Part shown: positions 1 to 9,251 of the stretch, piece after piece
Layout: each line of letters begins with the position of its first letter
Numbering within the stretch: the first letter of the stretch is position 1
Translations under genes and position numbers: made by a program
Notes under the pieces: generated by a model
Database searches by the model: none
What the model saw: only the letters and a program-made list of their open reading frames with translations
What the model was told of the DNA's origin: nothing
Assembly: GCA_022036555.1 (NCBI GenBank)
Contig: CM039119.1
Location: 42,287,318 to 42,351,317 of the forward strand
Origin: Microstegium vimineum
Taxonomy: Eukaryota > Streptophyta > Magnoliopsida > Poales > Poaceae
Direction of reading: 5' to 3'
Length of the DNA: 64,000 bases

Positions 1-1
1 C

Positions 2-343
2 AAGAGCATTGTCGATGAAAAGCACAAGAGCATCGGCCAAGCAGAAGTCTCCAGCGCCGACCTTGATCAAGAAATCACTCAGCTATCGGCAAAGAAGGAA
101 GAGCTATTGGCTGAGTTGCAAAGGGTTGAGGAGGCCTTGAACACAGCCAATCAGCAGAAAGCCCAATTGTCGGACACCATCAGGGTTCTGCGGCAAGAAA
201 GAGACTAGAATGCCCGACAGGCCATTCTACTGAAGAAGAAGATCAAATCGGTCGAGGGCTCTACCGATGCCGATGCCAAGGAAATGGATGAGATAGAGCA
301 AATTCGCCTGCGTACGATATTAGCCATCCAATCCTTGTTGTAA
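2..343 (+). pseudogene. Antisense coiled-coil ORF of the Tat element (5' end off-window)
   Basis: This plus-strand frame is open from the window edge to TAA at 341-343, with one in-frame TAG at 206-208. It encodes about 112 visible residues rich in E, K, Q and L with heptad-like spacing (for example LSAKKEELLAELQRVEEAL), so a coiled coil is likely. It runs tail to tail with pol, whose stop is at about 464, and lies where the 3' untranslated part of the element should be. Extra ORFs antisense to gag-pol at this position are known in Tat elements such as maize Grande. I know of no established function. The frame contains the element's ATCGGC motif several times. Whether the TAG is a real nonsense mutation or the protein ends there cannot be told from one copy. 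Confidence 0.6.
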
Positions 344-463
344 TTTATTTATTGTATCGGCAAATGTAACATTGATACTTGATTTTGGCTCTTGTAATAT
401 AATGTCTGTACGCTTTTACCGATGTATTATAATTTTCTCTTTTCATCGGCATTCAAACGAGCA

Positions 464-1758
464 CTATGCGTCTACCCAAATACTAGGGTAATATTTCTTC
501 AAGTATTTACCGTTGATGGCTCTAGAAAATGCAACTCCTTCGAGAGTTTCCAAAATATAAGCATTACCAGAAGCAGACTGTTTTATCCGATAAGGACCTT
601 CCCAATTAGGAGACCATTTTCCAAACTTAGAACTCTTAGTCCCAATCGGTAAAATCAACTTCCAAACCAAATCACCATCGGCAAATTCCTTTACCTTCAC
701 TCTCTTGTCATACCATCTGGCAACCCTCTTCTTATTCTCCTCAATGTTGATCAATGCCCTCAACCGATGACCTGCTAAGTCCTCTAACTCGTCTCTCATT
801 AGAGTAGCATAATCATCGGTCTTCATTTGATCTTGAAAAGCCAATCGCCTAGAACCAGTTTTAATTTCCCAAGGTAGGACAACATCGTGTCCATAGACCA
901 ACTGATACGGCGAGACCTTGGTTGCACCAGGACAAGCCATCCGATATGACCATAAGGCTTCATTTAACACCACGTGCCACCTTCTAGGGTTTTCTTCAAT
1001 CTTGCGTTTTATAAGCTTGATAACTCCTTTATTAGTAGCCTCAGCCTGACCGTTGGCTTGAGCATAATAAGGAGAAGAGTTTAACACCTTGAACCCCATA
1101 CTAGCGGCAAATTCATCAAACTCTCCCGATGTGAACATGGTTCCTTGATCGGTAGTAATAGTTTGAGGAATACCAAATCGGTAAACAATGTGTTCCTTAA
1201 CAAAATCCACCATGTTTGCCGATGTCACCTTCTTCAAAGGAATCGCCTCAACCCATTTAGTGAAGTAATCGGTAGCAATAAGTATAAACTTATGCCCTTA
1301 CTCGATGGCGGATAAATTTGGCCGATGAGATCAATAGTCCATCCTCTAAATGGCCAAGGCTTGATTAGCGGATTCATTGCCGATGCAGGTGCCCTCTGTA
1401 CGTTACCAAACTTCTGACAATCTTGGCACCCCTTGAAATAGTCAAAGCAATCTTCAAGGATTGTCGGCCAATAATATCCATTTCGCCTAATCATCCACTT
1501 CATCTTGAATGCCGATTGATGCGCTCCACACACACCTTCATGGATTTCACCCATCAACTCCTTTGATTCCTCTTTATTAAGGCATCTAAGCAAAACTCCA
1601 TCAATCGTCCGATAATACAATTCATCATCGAGGAGCACATACTTAGTAGCTTGGAACCTTAGACGCCTTTCAACTTTCTTAGATGGATTCCTTAAGTAAT
1701 CGGCAATCTCACTTTTCCAGTCATCGATAACCATTGCCGATGTCATGACTTCTTGAAT
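464..1758 (-). pseudogene. Tat integrase, frameshifted
   Basis: The N-terminal part (1234-1746) holds the HHCC zinc-binding region (HEGVCGAH, then CQDC) and the first core aspartate in WTIDLIG. The frame then breaks near 1297 by an apparent one-base indel. The second part (464-1237) holds the other catalytic residues, D in TTDQGTMF and E in GQAEATNK, followed by a C-terminal DNA-binding region ending YLKKYYPSIW. All three DDE residues survive. The domain would insert the reverse-transcribed element into nuclear DNA. It sits last in pol, after the second RNase H, and is separated from it by a stop at about 1759-1761. Confidence 0.88.
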
Positions 1759-1761
1759 CGG

Positions 1762-2277
1762 CTAATATCCTGAAGCATTCTGTGCTAACCGATTGGCCTC
1801 TTCGTTGTGCAACCTAGGAACATGCTCAAGGCGGTATTCTTTGAACTCTTTTAATAATTGCAAACACCTCTCATGGGTTGAAATTAAAGCTTCACTTTGG
1901 CATTCATACGTCCCAATCAACTGGTTGATCACCAACATAGAATCACCGAAGATTTCAACAGCATCGGCACGTACCTCCCTGAGTAATTCCAACCCCTTAA
2001 GCAAAGCCTGGTATTCAGCCTGATTGTTTGTTGATGTAGCGACAATCGGCAACGAGACTTCATACTTTCATCCTTGGGGTGAAATCAAGAGAATACCGAT
2101 ACCTGCTCCGTCTTTGCACGTAGACCCATCAAAGAACAAAGTCCAAGGAGCAATCTCAACAGAGCTTACCATATTGCAATGCTGAGTAACAAAATCGGCC
2201 ATTACCTGACCCTTAACAGCCTTAGCTGATTCATACCTTAGGTCAAACTCCGAAAGTGCCAGAATCCACTTACCGAT
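1762..2277 (-). pseudogene. Second (archaeal-type) RNase H domain of the Tat element
   Basis: The frame downstream of RNase H contains the acidic residues of an RNase H fold: D in the FFDGS-type motif near 2130, E in NNQAEYQALLKGL and D in IFGDSMLVINQL, then HNEEANRLA. A duplicated RNase H of this kind before integrase marks the Tat lineage. The domain is broken by TGA codons at about 2276-2278 and 2069-2071 and a TAG at about 1759-1761, so only the region 1762-2052 is continuously open. Its inferred role is degradation of RNA in the RNA:DNA hybrid or primer removal. Confidence 0.8.
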
Positions 2278-3807
2278 TCATCCACTTAATATCGGCATTG
2301 ACAGCATGTACTTAACCACATCATCTTTGCAGATAACGGTGCATTCAGCCGACAGCAAATAATGCCTCAATTTTATGCAAGAGAAATACAAACATAAGCA
2401 TAATCTCTCTATGGCCGAATACTTGGTTTCAGTATCCACCAATCTTCTGCTCAGATAATATATCACACGCTCCTTGCCTTCAAATTCTTGAATTAAAGCC
2501 GATCCGATAACACTATCATCGGCAGACAAATATAACTTGAAAGGCTTCCCGTGCTGAGGTGGAACCAAGATTGGAGGGTTCACCAGATATCTTTTGATCT
2601 CATCCAAGGCCAACTGCTGTTCTTCTTTCCATGTAAACCCTTGATCGGCTTTCAGTTTTAACAATGGACTAAAGGACTTAATCTTACCAGATAAGTTAGA
2701 TATAAATCTTCTGATGAAATTAATCTTGCTGATCAAAGACTGCAGCTCAGTCTTGTTTGTAGGAGCAACCACTTTGTTAATTGCATCGATAGACTTTTTG
2801 CCGACCTCAATGCCTCTCTGATGCACCATGAAACTCAAAAACTGTCCTGCCGATATGCCAAATGCACACTTATTAGGATTCATCTTCAACCCATGCTCCC
2901 TCGTGCACTCCAATATTTTTTGCAAATCGGCAAGATGCTTCCCGAAGTCTCCAGACTTAACCACCACATCATCAATATAGATTTCAACTATCGTGCTGAT
3001 ATACTTATGAAAGATGAAATTCATTGCTCTTTGATAAGTAGCACCGGCATTCTTTAGGCCAAAAGTCATGACAACCCACTCAAATAAACCGACGTGACCT
3101 GGACATCTGAAAGCAGTCTTGGATATGTCTTCCTCAGCCATGAATATTTGATTATACCCAACATTACCATCCATGAAGCTAATGATCTGATGTCCAGCAG
3201 CAGCATCAATCAACAAATCGGCAACGGGCATCGGATAGCCATCCATCGGCGTAGCCTTGTTGAGATTCCTGAAATCAATACAAACACGAAGTTTTCCATT
3301 CTTCTTATACACAGGAACCACATTAGAAATCCAATCGGCATATCGGCATTGCCGAATGAATCCAGCTTCGATTAACTTTGTAATCTCAGCCTTGATGTCA
3401 GGTAGAATAGTAGGATTGCATCGGCGCACAGGTTGCCGATGTGGTTGGAAACCAGACTTGATGGGTAACCGATGTTCAACTATTGATCGGTCTAAACCAG
3501 GCATCTCTGTATAATCCCAAGCAAAACAATCTTTATTTTCTTTCAATAAATCAATTAACTGCCATTTACGTTGGGAATCTAACTTAGCACTAATAAAAGT
3601 AGGCCTAGGTTTACTACCATCCCCGATGTCGATCTCGAGTAAATCATCGGCGGACGTGAAGCCCTGCTCCAATTTTCCGTCATCAGCGAACCGATCCATT
3701 AAACTCTTCTTCAGGACCGACTGCTTGGATTGGTTTGATGCGGTAATCGGCAACTTTGAGGAACTCTTTGTCCTAGGCTTCACCAGATATGCACCTGGTC
3801 TGCTCAT
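2278..3807 (-). pseudogene. Tat reverse transcriptase and RNase H
   Basis: A 509-codon frame opens at an ATG at 3807 and overlaps the end of gag-protease in another frame. RT motifs are visible in order: LRVCIDFRNLNKAT, the palm motif MDGNVGYNQIFM, FGLKNAGATYQRAM, and the catalytic box YIDDVVVKSG in place of the usual YVDD. A classical RNase H follows (LYLSADDSVIGSALIQ, ATKYSAIERLCLCLYFS-like). The frame stops with a TGA at about 2278, where related elements read on, so I regard it as a truncating nonsense. The one-frame step from protease to RT may be natural (programmed frameshift or internal start) or mutational. Confidence 0.9.
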
Positions 3808-6800
3808 AAGTTTCCGATTCTACCGATGCAACAGTAGATGGGGCTTCACTTCGGACGACTTCAATTCTGTCCCCGATCCACTGTACAAGACTCTGATGCA
3901 TAGTAGAAGGAATACAACAATTGGCGTGGATCCAATCCCTTCCGAGGAGCAGGTTGTAAGTGCCTTTGCCACTGATTACAAAGAACGTTGTCGGCAAAGT
4001 TTTACTACCGATGGTTAAGTCAACACATACGGCCCCCATAGCTGTCGACACATTGCCTTCAAAATCCTTGAGCTTCATGTCGGTCTTGACTAAGTCTTGG
4101 TCGCCTTTCCCAAGTTTTCTAAACACAACATATGGCATTATGTTTATTGATGCCCCACCATCTACTAGCATCTTTGTCATCGGTTGTCCATCCACTTTGC
4201 CCTTAACGAACAGAGCCCTCAGGTGCTGCCTCTCATCATCGGCAGGCTTTTCGAAGACAGCCGTCATCGGATCCAGCACTAATTGTGCCATTTCTGCAGG
4301 CTCCTCATCATCACTAACAGGTGCCATGAACTCCATCGGCAACATGAAGACCATATTAATATCTGTCGATGGATCCCTGTCCTTGCGCTTTGGCCTCCAT
4401 TGCTTTTCCCTTGAGGGTTCTTCATCGTCATACAGGTCATCACGGTGTTGGCGCTGAATCCTCCTTTTCTGAGTCTTGGTTAGACCCTTAGGGCGCCACT
4501 GAGGAAGCTTGGTTTTCCAGATAGGCTGGTGCTGCTTCCCGCTGCTTGCATCGGCACTCCTTCCGATGTTGGGATCTCTGGAGAGTATGTCTTCGTCAGG
4601 CACTCTTGCATTGGCCATCTCCTCCATCTCCTCACGATTAACATGTCTGCCAAGCTTGTCATGGGCACTAAGCTTGCCTCCCAGTCGGTCATGCGCCGAC
4701 CTCTTCTCTCTGAGCGGCTTGGCGTACCTGGATGCCTGATCATCAAAACAAGTTCTCTTACCCGACCGATCGGCAGTGTAGTACCCATTGCATTCAGGAC
4801 AATTATCGGCAGTAGGTAGCTTGATGCCTTCCTCCCAATAGTGAACGAAGAAGGGACACTTCCAGTGGTCCTTATGCCGAAGCCACTCTTGGTACTCTTC
4901 CTCTTCTTGCCGACATTGCTCCTCACGTGATTGCCGATGGTCTCGTCTTGGCTGCTTGTGCGTGATTACAACACCAGGAGCCCTTCTGGCACTGCCACCT
5001 TCATCGGCAACCTTCTTGCCCTTTCTGTCATCGGCAAACCTCCCTTCATCACGCTCAGTCACTTGATGGTTGGGGTCTACCGATGCCTTCTCCCTAGCAA
5101 CTTCCGATGTCAACACTTTAGTTTTTCCACTGGCTTCAACCATATTGTTCGGAAAGGGGTGCTGGTCAATCTTCATCGGTTTCTGGACTTTGGAATTTTC
5201 GAATTTGATGCGTCCAGATTCAATCTCTGACTGCAACTGTTGCCTGAATACCTTGCAGTCATTGGTACTGTGGGAAGTTGCATTGTGCCACTTGCAGTAC
5301 CTGATTTTCTTGAGCTCTTCAGCCGATGGAATTACTTGGTTGGGCGCCAACTTAATTCGCCCTTCTTGAAGTAATAAGTCAAACATCCTATCGGCCTTGG
5401 TGATGTCAAAGGTTAACCTTTCGGTTTCTTTCTGGCCGAACGGACAAGACACAAGCCTCTTATCTTTCACCCATTCGGCCACATCGATGCTCAGCTCCTC
5501 ATCTGACCCAGAATCTTCTTTTTGCCCGATGAAGGTCACCTTTTTGTTCCAAGTCTTCCTGGGTTCAAAGGTTTTAGTATCTTGATCGACAATCCTTTGC
5601 ACCAGATGACTTAGGCTTTCAAATTCTTGGGACGCGTATTTGTCCTTGATGTGCGGCAGTAACCCTTGGAAGGCCAAATCTGCCAGTTGCCGATCATCAA
5701 GCACTAAGCTGTAGCATTTATTCTTCACGTCCCGCAGCCTTTGAACAAAGCTTTCTACCGATTCATCATTGCGTTGCCTCAGTTTGACCAAATCGGTAAG
5801 CTTCTTTTCATGTATGCCAGCGAAGAAGTATTTGTGAAATTGTCTCTCTAGATCGGCCCATGTGATTACAGAGTTTGGAGGTAATGATATAAACCATGTG
5901 AATGCCGATCCAGACAATGATGAAGAAAACAATCTCACCTTGAGTTCCTCTCTGCTGGCAGCTTCTCCGCACTGGATAATAAAGTGGTTGATATGCTCCA
6001 TTGTTGATGTGTCGTCTTGGCCGGAGAACTTAGTAAAATCAGGCACTTTGTACCGATTTGGGAGAGGAATCAAGTCATATGCTGGAGGATACGGAGTCCG
6101 ATAAGAGTACGTATTGACTTTGGGTTTAATGCTGAATTGTTCTTTCATAACTTCGGCGATCTTACCGACCCAATATGCATCCTGCTCCTGCCGACTCATT
6201 GGTTGGTTGTTGACTGGTGGAGCTGGCTGATGAGCCTCTTGAAGATGATGCGGAGTAGTCATGGGCGCAGCACCAGTCATCTGAACACTATGCATCGGTT
6301 GGTTTACCGATGGATAGTTTTGCACACTTAGCAGATTAGGTTGAGTCATCGTGTTCATCGGTTGCTGTACCGATAGTCCGCTCTGAGTGTTTGCTGGGCC
6401 TCCATAATGATACATTGGCTCACCAGGCTGTTGAGCTGGTGGCTGGTTGGCCCCTCCAGGATTATAAATCATCGGCATATGACTTACCGATGGCCGATAG
6501 CTAACTGGAGCGTGTGGCTCTTGTATTCTGGAGCAATCAATCATCAGATTACCTTGGGGAACTGGCACTCCAGCTTGGGGATCTACCACCAGAGGTTGAC
6601 TGCCAGCTGCTATAATGTGTTGCATCGGCACAGAGCTTGCCGATGGTGGCATCAGAGGTATCTTGGGAATCACATGGAGATCTTCTGATGGCACTTGTAC
6701 AGTTGGAGAGCGCATAGAGTAACGCATCATAGAGGCCATAGGTTGTGATTGCATTGCCAATGTCATGGAGCCCTTCCAAGCTGAGCTATCTCCCTGCACC

Positions 6801-7384
6801 AGATTAGAACCAGCATATAGATTCGGAGGCATACCGTATCCCCACCAGTTAGCAGGGGTTGGCTGACTTTGGATAGCAGGTCCAGAAATTGCCGACGCCA
6901 CTGGATCTGTGTTGAGCTTGGTGACGCTGCCAGGGTTCGGTCTTGGCAATGTGGCCACATCGGCAGACGGTTCCACAGGAGTGGAAAACGCCATTGGGGC
7001 TGCCGATGGGCTCATAGATGCCGATCCAGGTTGACGGTACGCTAGACCAACATATTGCGGTGCACGTCCTTCTTTGAATGATTGCGTAACAGCATTGTAG
7101 ACAGTATTGGATAGCATGTTGGAGTGGCTAATTAATGCTTGACTTATAGCAGAATTAACCATCTCTTGTAACTTACCAGGATTGGCGTCATACGTGACCT
7201 GCCGTGGCAACGACGGATCTTGCTTCTGGATTGCTTCGCCGCTCCTACTTAGGCTGAAGGATTTTAGATACAATTGTTTGTACTCCTCCATAGCCCGTTC
7301 CATGGCCAGCTTCTGATCATCTTTTAGATCGGCCTCGGAGACTTCAATGACGTTCCTCTGGTTAACGTCGGCGTTATCACCCAT
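3773..7384 (-). CDS. Tat gag-protease polyprotein
   Basis: An open frame of about 1203 codons from ATG 7384 (MGDNADVNQ). I chose this start because the upstream in-frame codons lie within the primer site and LTR. The first 440 or so residues are low-complexity, rich in P, Q, M and S. The gag capsid core follows at about 445-640 (SAFTWFISLPP, ADLERQFHKYF), then a CX2HX4HX4C finger at about 700 (CKWHNATSHSTNDC), a second Cys/His cluster (WKCPFFVHYW, CPECNGYY), and an aspartic protease with D-G-G-A-S near residue 1075. This is the only large intact ORF of the element. It would form the capsid and process the polyprotein. Confidence 0.9.
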   Translation of the reverse strand: MGDNADVNQRNVIEVSEADLKDDQKLAMERAMEEYKQLYLKSFSLSRSGEAIQKQDPSLPRQVTYDANPGKLQEMVNSAISQALISHSNMLSNTVYNAVTQSFKEGRAPQYVGLAYRQPGSASMSPSAAPMAFSTPVEPSADVATLPRPNPGSVTKLNTDPVASAISGPAIQSQPTPANWWGYGMPPNLYAGSNLVQGDSSAWKGSMTLAMQSQPMASMMRYSMRSPTVQVPSEDLHVIPKIPLMPPSASSVPMQHIIAAGSQPLVVDPQAGVPVPQGNLMIDCSRIQEPHAPVSYRPSVSHMPMIYNPGGANQPPAQQPGEPMYHYGGPANTQSGLSVQQPMNTMTQPNLLSVQNYPSVNQPMHSVQMTGAAPMTTPHHLQEAHQPAPPVNNQPMSRQEQDAYWVGKIAEVMKEQFSIKPKVNTYSYRTPYPPAYDLIPLPNRYKVPDFTKFSGQDDTSTMEHINHFIIQCGEAASREELKVRLFSSSLSGSAFTWFISLPPNSVITWADLERQFHKYFFAGIHEKKLTDLVKLRQRNDESVESFVQRLRDVKNKCYSLVLDDRQLADLAFQGLLPHIKDKYASQEFESLSHLVQRIVDQDTKTFEPRKTWNKKVTFIGQKEDSGSDEELSIDVAEWVKDKRLVSCPFGQKETERLTFDITKADRMFDLLLQEGRIKLAPNQVIPSAEELKKIRYCKWHNATSHSTNDCKVFRQQLQSEIESGRIKFENSKVQKPMKIDQHPFPNNMVEASGKTKVLTSEVAREKASVDPNHQVTERDEGRFADDRKGKKVADEGGSARRAPGVVITHKQPRRDHRQSREEQCRQEEEEYQEWLRHKDHWKCPFFVHYWEEGIKLPTADNCPECNGYYTADRSGKRTCFDDQASRYAKPLREKRSAHDRLGGKLSAHDKLGRHVNREEMEEMANARVPDEDILSRDPNIGRSADASSGKQHQPIWKTKLPQWRPKGLTKTQKRRIQRQHRDDLYDDEEPSREKQWRPKRKDRDPSTDINMVFMLPMEFMAPVSDDEEPAEMAQLVLDPMTAVFEKPADDERQHLRALFVKGKVDGQPMTKMLVDGGASINIMPYVVFRKLGKGDQDLVKTDMKLKDFEGNVSTAMGAVCVDLTIGSKTLPTTFFVISGKGTYNLLLGRDWIHANCCIPSTMHQSLVQWIGDRIEVVRSEAPSTVASVESETYEQTRCISGEA

Positions 7385-7417
7385 GATACATGTATAGATT
7401 TGTATAATCGAGTCCCA

Positions 7418-7436
7418 CCGAGCCTGCCAAAAGAGG
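7418..7436 (-). other. Primer binding site of the Tat element
   Basis: It lies directly inside the inner LTR end, where minus-strand DNA synthesis is primed. Minus strand reads TTGGCAGGCTCGGTGGGA, the same layout as the TTGGCACGCCCGGTGGGAC of related grass Tat elements. The tRNA species is not certain. Confidence 0.55.
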
Positions 7437-7855
7437 TGTTGACACAAAAAGCGTCAGGATCTGCGAACACCTCGGGCTTATACCCGAAATTCGATATCCG
7501 GAGGCGTGCCAGTCGATTTGACCAGTTAATCGACAAGGACGATAACTAGAACAAGATTCAATCCAGACAACGGCGATGCGCCCGGATGCTGGGATTGAGG
7601 CTTGATCAGGATAACTAGAGCAGAGCTGAACGAGACAAAAGCGATACGCCCGGATGCCAAAGCTCAGAGGTACTCCCACGCGGAACTTACAAGGGTTTGA
7701 CGGAGATCAAGATGATGCAGCCCGTCGTAGCTTGAAGAACTCGTTGATAATCTAATACTAATGCAATAAAGGGTAAATTGTGATAAAAGTAGAATAAGAG
7801 TAAAATTGGTTTGTTTGATATTGGATTGATATGTTTACACGCAGCCCTTGGGCAC

Positions 7856-7866
7856 ATATTTATACT
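7856..7866 (-). promoter_or_regulatory. TATA box of the Tat LTR
   Basis: Minus strand reads GAGTATAAATATG about 660 bp into the LTR, the expected place for the retrotransposon core promoter. Transcription would run leftward towards gag. Confidence 0.5.
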
Positions 7867-8184
7867 CCCGCATGGAGAGTTGTACAGAGACACGACTCGT
7901 ACCTTTCCTAAAACAAACTCCTAACTTTAAGGAAACTGACTCGCGCAGGAGTCGGATCTAAAATAACAATATTATTTTCCTAAACAAACACAGCTATTTT
8001 AAAGGAAAATAAACGACTCATGCAAGAGTCGGACTCAAACGGCTATAATAATACTGGTATAAAATCACCAGTTTCCTTATGCTTCTCTTCGATGGAAACT
8101 TTCCATCGCAGATCCCTTCAATCCGCGGTTCCCTTCTTTGGCCACCGGTAATCCTCTGCTAACATCAAGCGTTAAGTCACCCTA

Positions 8185-8470
8185 TACTCATCGGCACTCC
8201 ATGCCCATCGGCATCGGCAATACTCCCCGATCAGTAATCGGCAACATCCCCTCATCGGCAATCGGTACACCTCCTTATCGGCAATCGGTACACCTCCTCA
8301 ACAGCAACTTTACAGCCCAAGCAACTTGACTTCACCAATTAACCTTATCGGCAATCGGCATCGGCAACATCCGAAACCTCCAGCTTCCATCGGCAACAGA
8401 CTTAGTCTTCTCATAGCATACTCCCATCGGCAATACTGATCTATATCTTCCCGATGCCGATGGAAAACGG
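8185..8470 (-). promoter_or_regulatory. Cluster of GCCGAT words in U3 of the Tat LTR
   Basis: At least a dozen ATCGGC/GCCGAT words occur in 290 bp, many directly adjoining (ATCGGCAATCGG, CATCGGCATCGGCAA), almost all in the same orientation. On the element's sense strand the word is GCCGAT, one base away from the DREB/CBF core RCCGAC. It lies upstream of the TATA box, so an enhancer role is possible but only inferred. Confidence 0.45.
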
Positions 8471-8527
8471 CTGCTGACGAACACAAGTCTTAGCTCATTT
8501 GACACGTGGCGAAAAACGGTGTCAACA

Positions 8528-9251
8528 CAAAATTATGAAAAATTCAAGGGCATTCTAAAGTCCCAAAATCTATGAGCATTCCAAAGCTCTTTTGAATAAT
8601 AATAATAATAATAATAATGAGCATCTTCAAAGCTCATAGAAAAATAAATAAAGATAGCTAAGTCTCAAAGTTTATAAGTTAGGAAAGAGAGATCTTATAG
8701 GAGTATTGATCATTTACCATGTTTCCACACACTTGCACATCTTGATCTAAGAGTATGACACTTCTCTCCTTGGATCCGGGATTTGACTTTACAATATATG
8801 CAAGATAAGTTTGCTACATCTTTGATCCCTACCTACAGCTCCACATAAGCTTTAGAAGTAGGATGAAAGAAGGCAAACTTTGATATGTGCCTTGGTAAGG
8901 AATCATACACCATATGAGCGACTCGAGAATGCTATTTGAGGAACACCAAATTTTTCTTTTACAAAATCTTGCAAACCTCCGATATGAAACTTGTGAAAGA
9001 ATGAGAAAACTAGTGCTCCAATCAAGTTGTTCTATCTCTCAACCTCTCAAGACAAAGGATAAAGCTATAAGCCCCATGAAGGACTAAGGTAATATGGGTG
9101 AGTCTTTATTGCTAATTTTTCCATTCAAAAGAGAAGTATATTTTTGTAGATCTAGTACTCTTGAAATATGAAGCATAGTAGCAACTCCTGATCCATCGAG
9201 CTAAGTTTGATTGTTTACTCGGGATGAGCAAAGGTTAAGCTTGGGGGATCT
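8528..9251 (+). mobile_element. 3' internal end of element A (non-coding)
   Basis: No coding frame is visible. The segment is the reverse complement of sequence just inside B (11366-12000), sharing for example the stretch around GGAGAGAAGTGTCATACTC, so A and B are one family in opposite orientation. It ends in a polypurine tract at 9237-9251 (AAGCTTGGGGGATCT), the plus-strand primer next to an LTR. Its left side is cut by the Tat insertion at 8527. An (AAT)n run lies at about 8618-8638. Confidence 0.75.

Larger units (their letters stand above)
1..8527 (-). mobile_element. Tat-lineage Ty3/gypsy retrotransposon, 3' LTR outside window
   Basis: Read on the minus strand the order is 5' LTR (right), primer site, gag, protease, RT, RNase H, a second RNase H, integrase, then an ORF of opposite polarity. 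The second RNase H between RNase H and integrase, the CX2HX4HX4C gag finger and the antisense 3' ORF are traits of the Tat lineage (RIRE2, Grande and Retand relatives). Gag-protease is open over about 1200 codons, but pol has several nonsense codons and at least two frameshifts, so this copy is not autonomous. The element interrupts non-coding element A at 8527/8528. Its left LTR and the partner target-site duplication are off-window. The whole body is saturated with GCCGAT/ATCGGC words. Confidence 0.9.
7437..8527 (-). repeat. 5' LTR of the Tat element (1091 bp)
   Basis: The ends form a perfect 9-bp inverted pair, TGTTGACAC at 7437 and GTGTCAACA ending at 8527. Primer site and gag follow on the inner side. 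Read on the minus strand, U3 starts at 8527 and a TATA-like box lies near 7860. The second LTR is outside the window, so divergence cannot be measured. Confidence 0.85.

Noticed and set aside
3960..4457. Plus-strand frames of 80-165 codons across the Tat gag-pol region
   Set aside because: They are antisense shadows of the conserved minus-strand gag, protease and RT frames.
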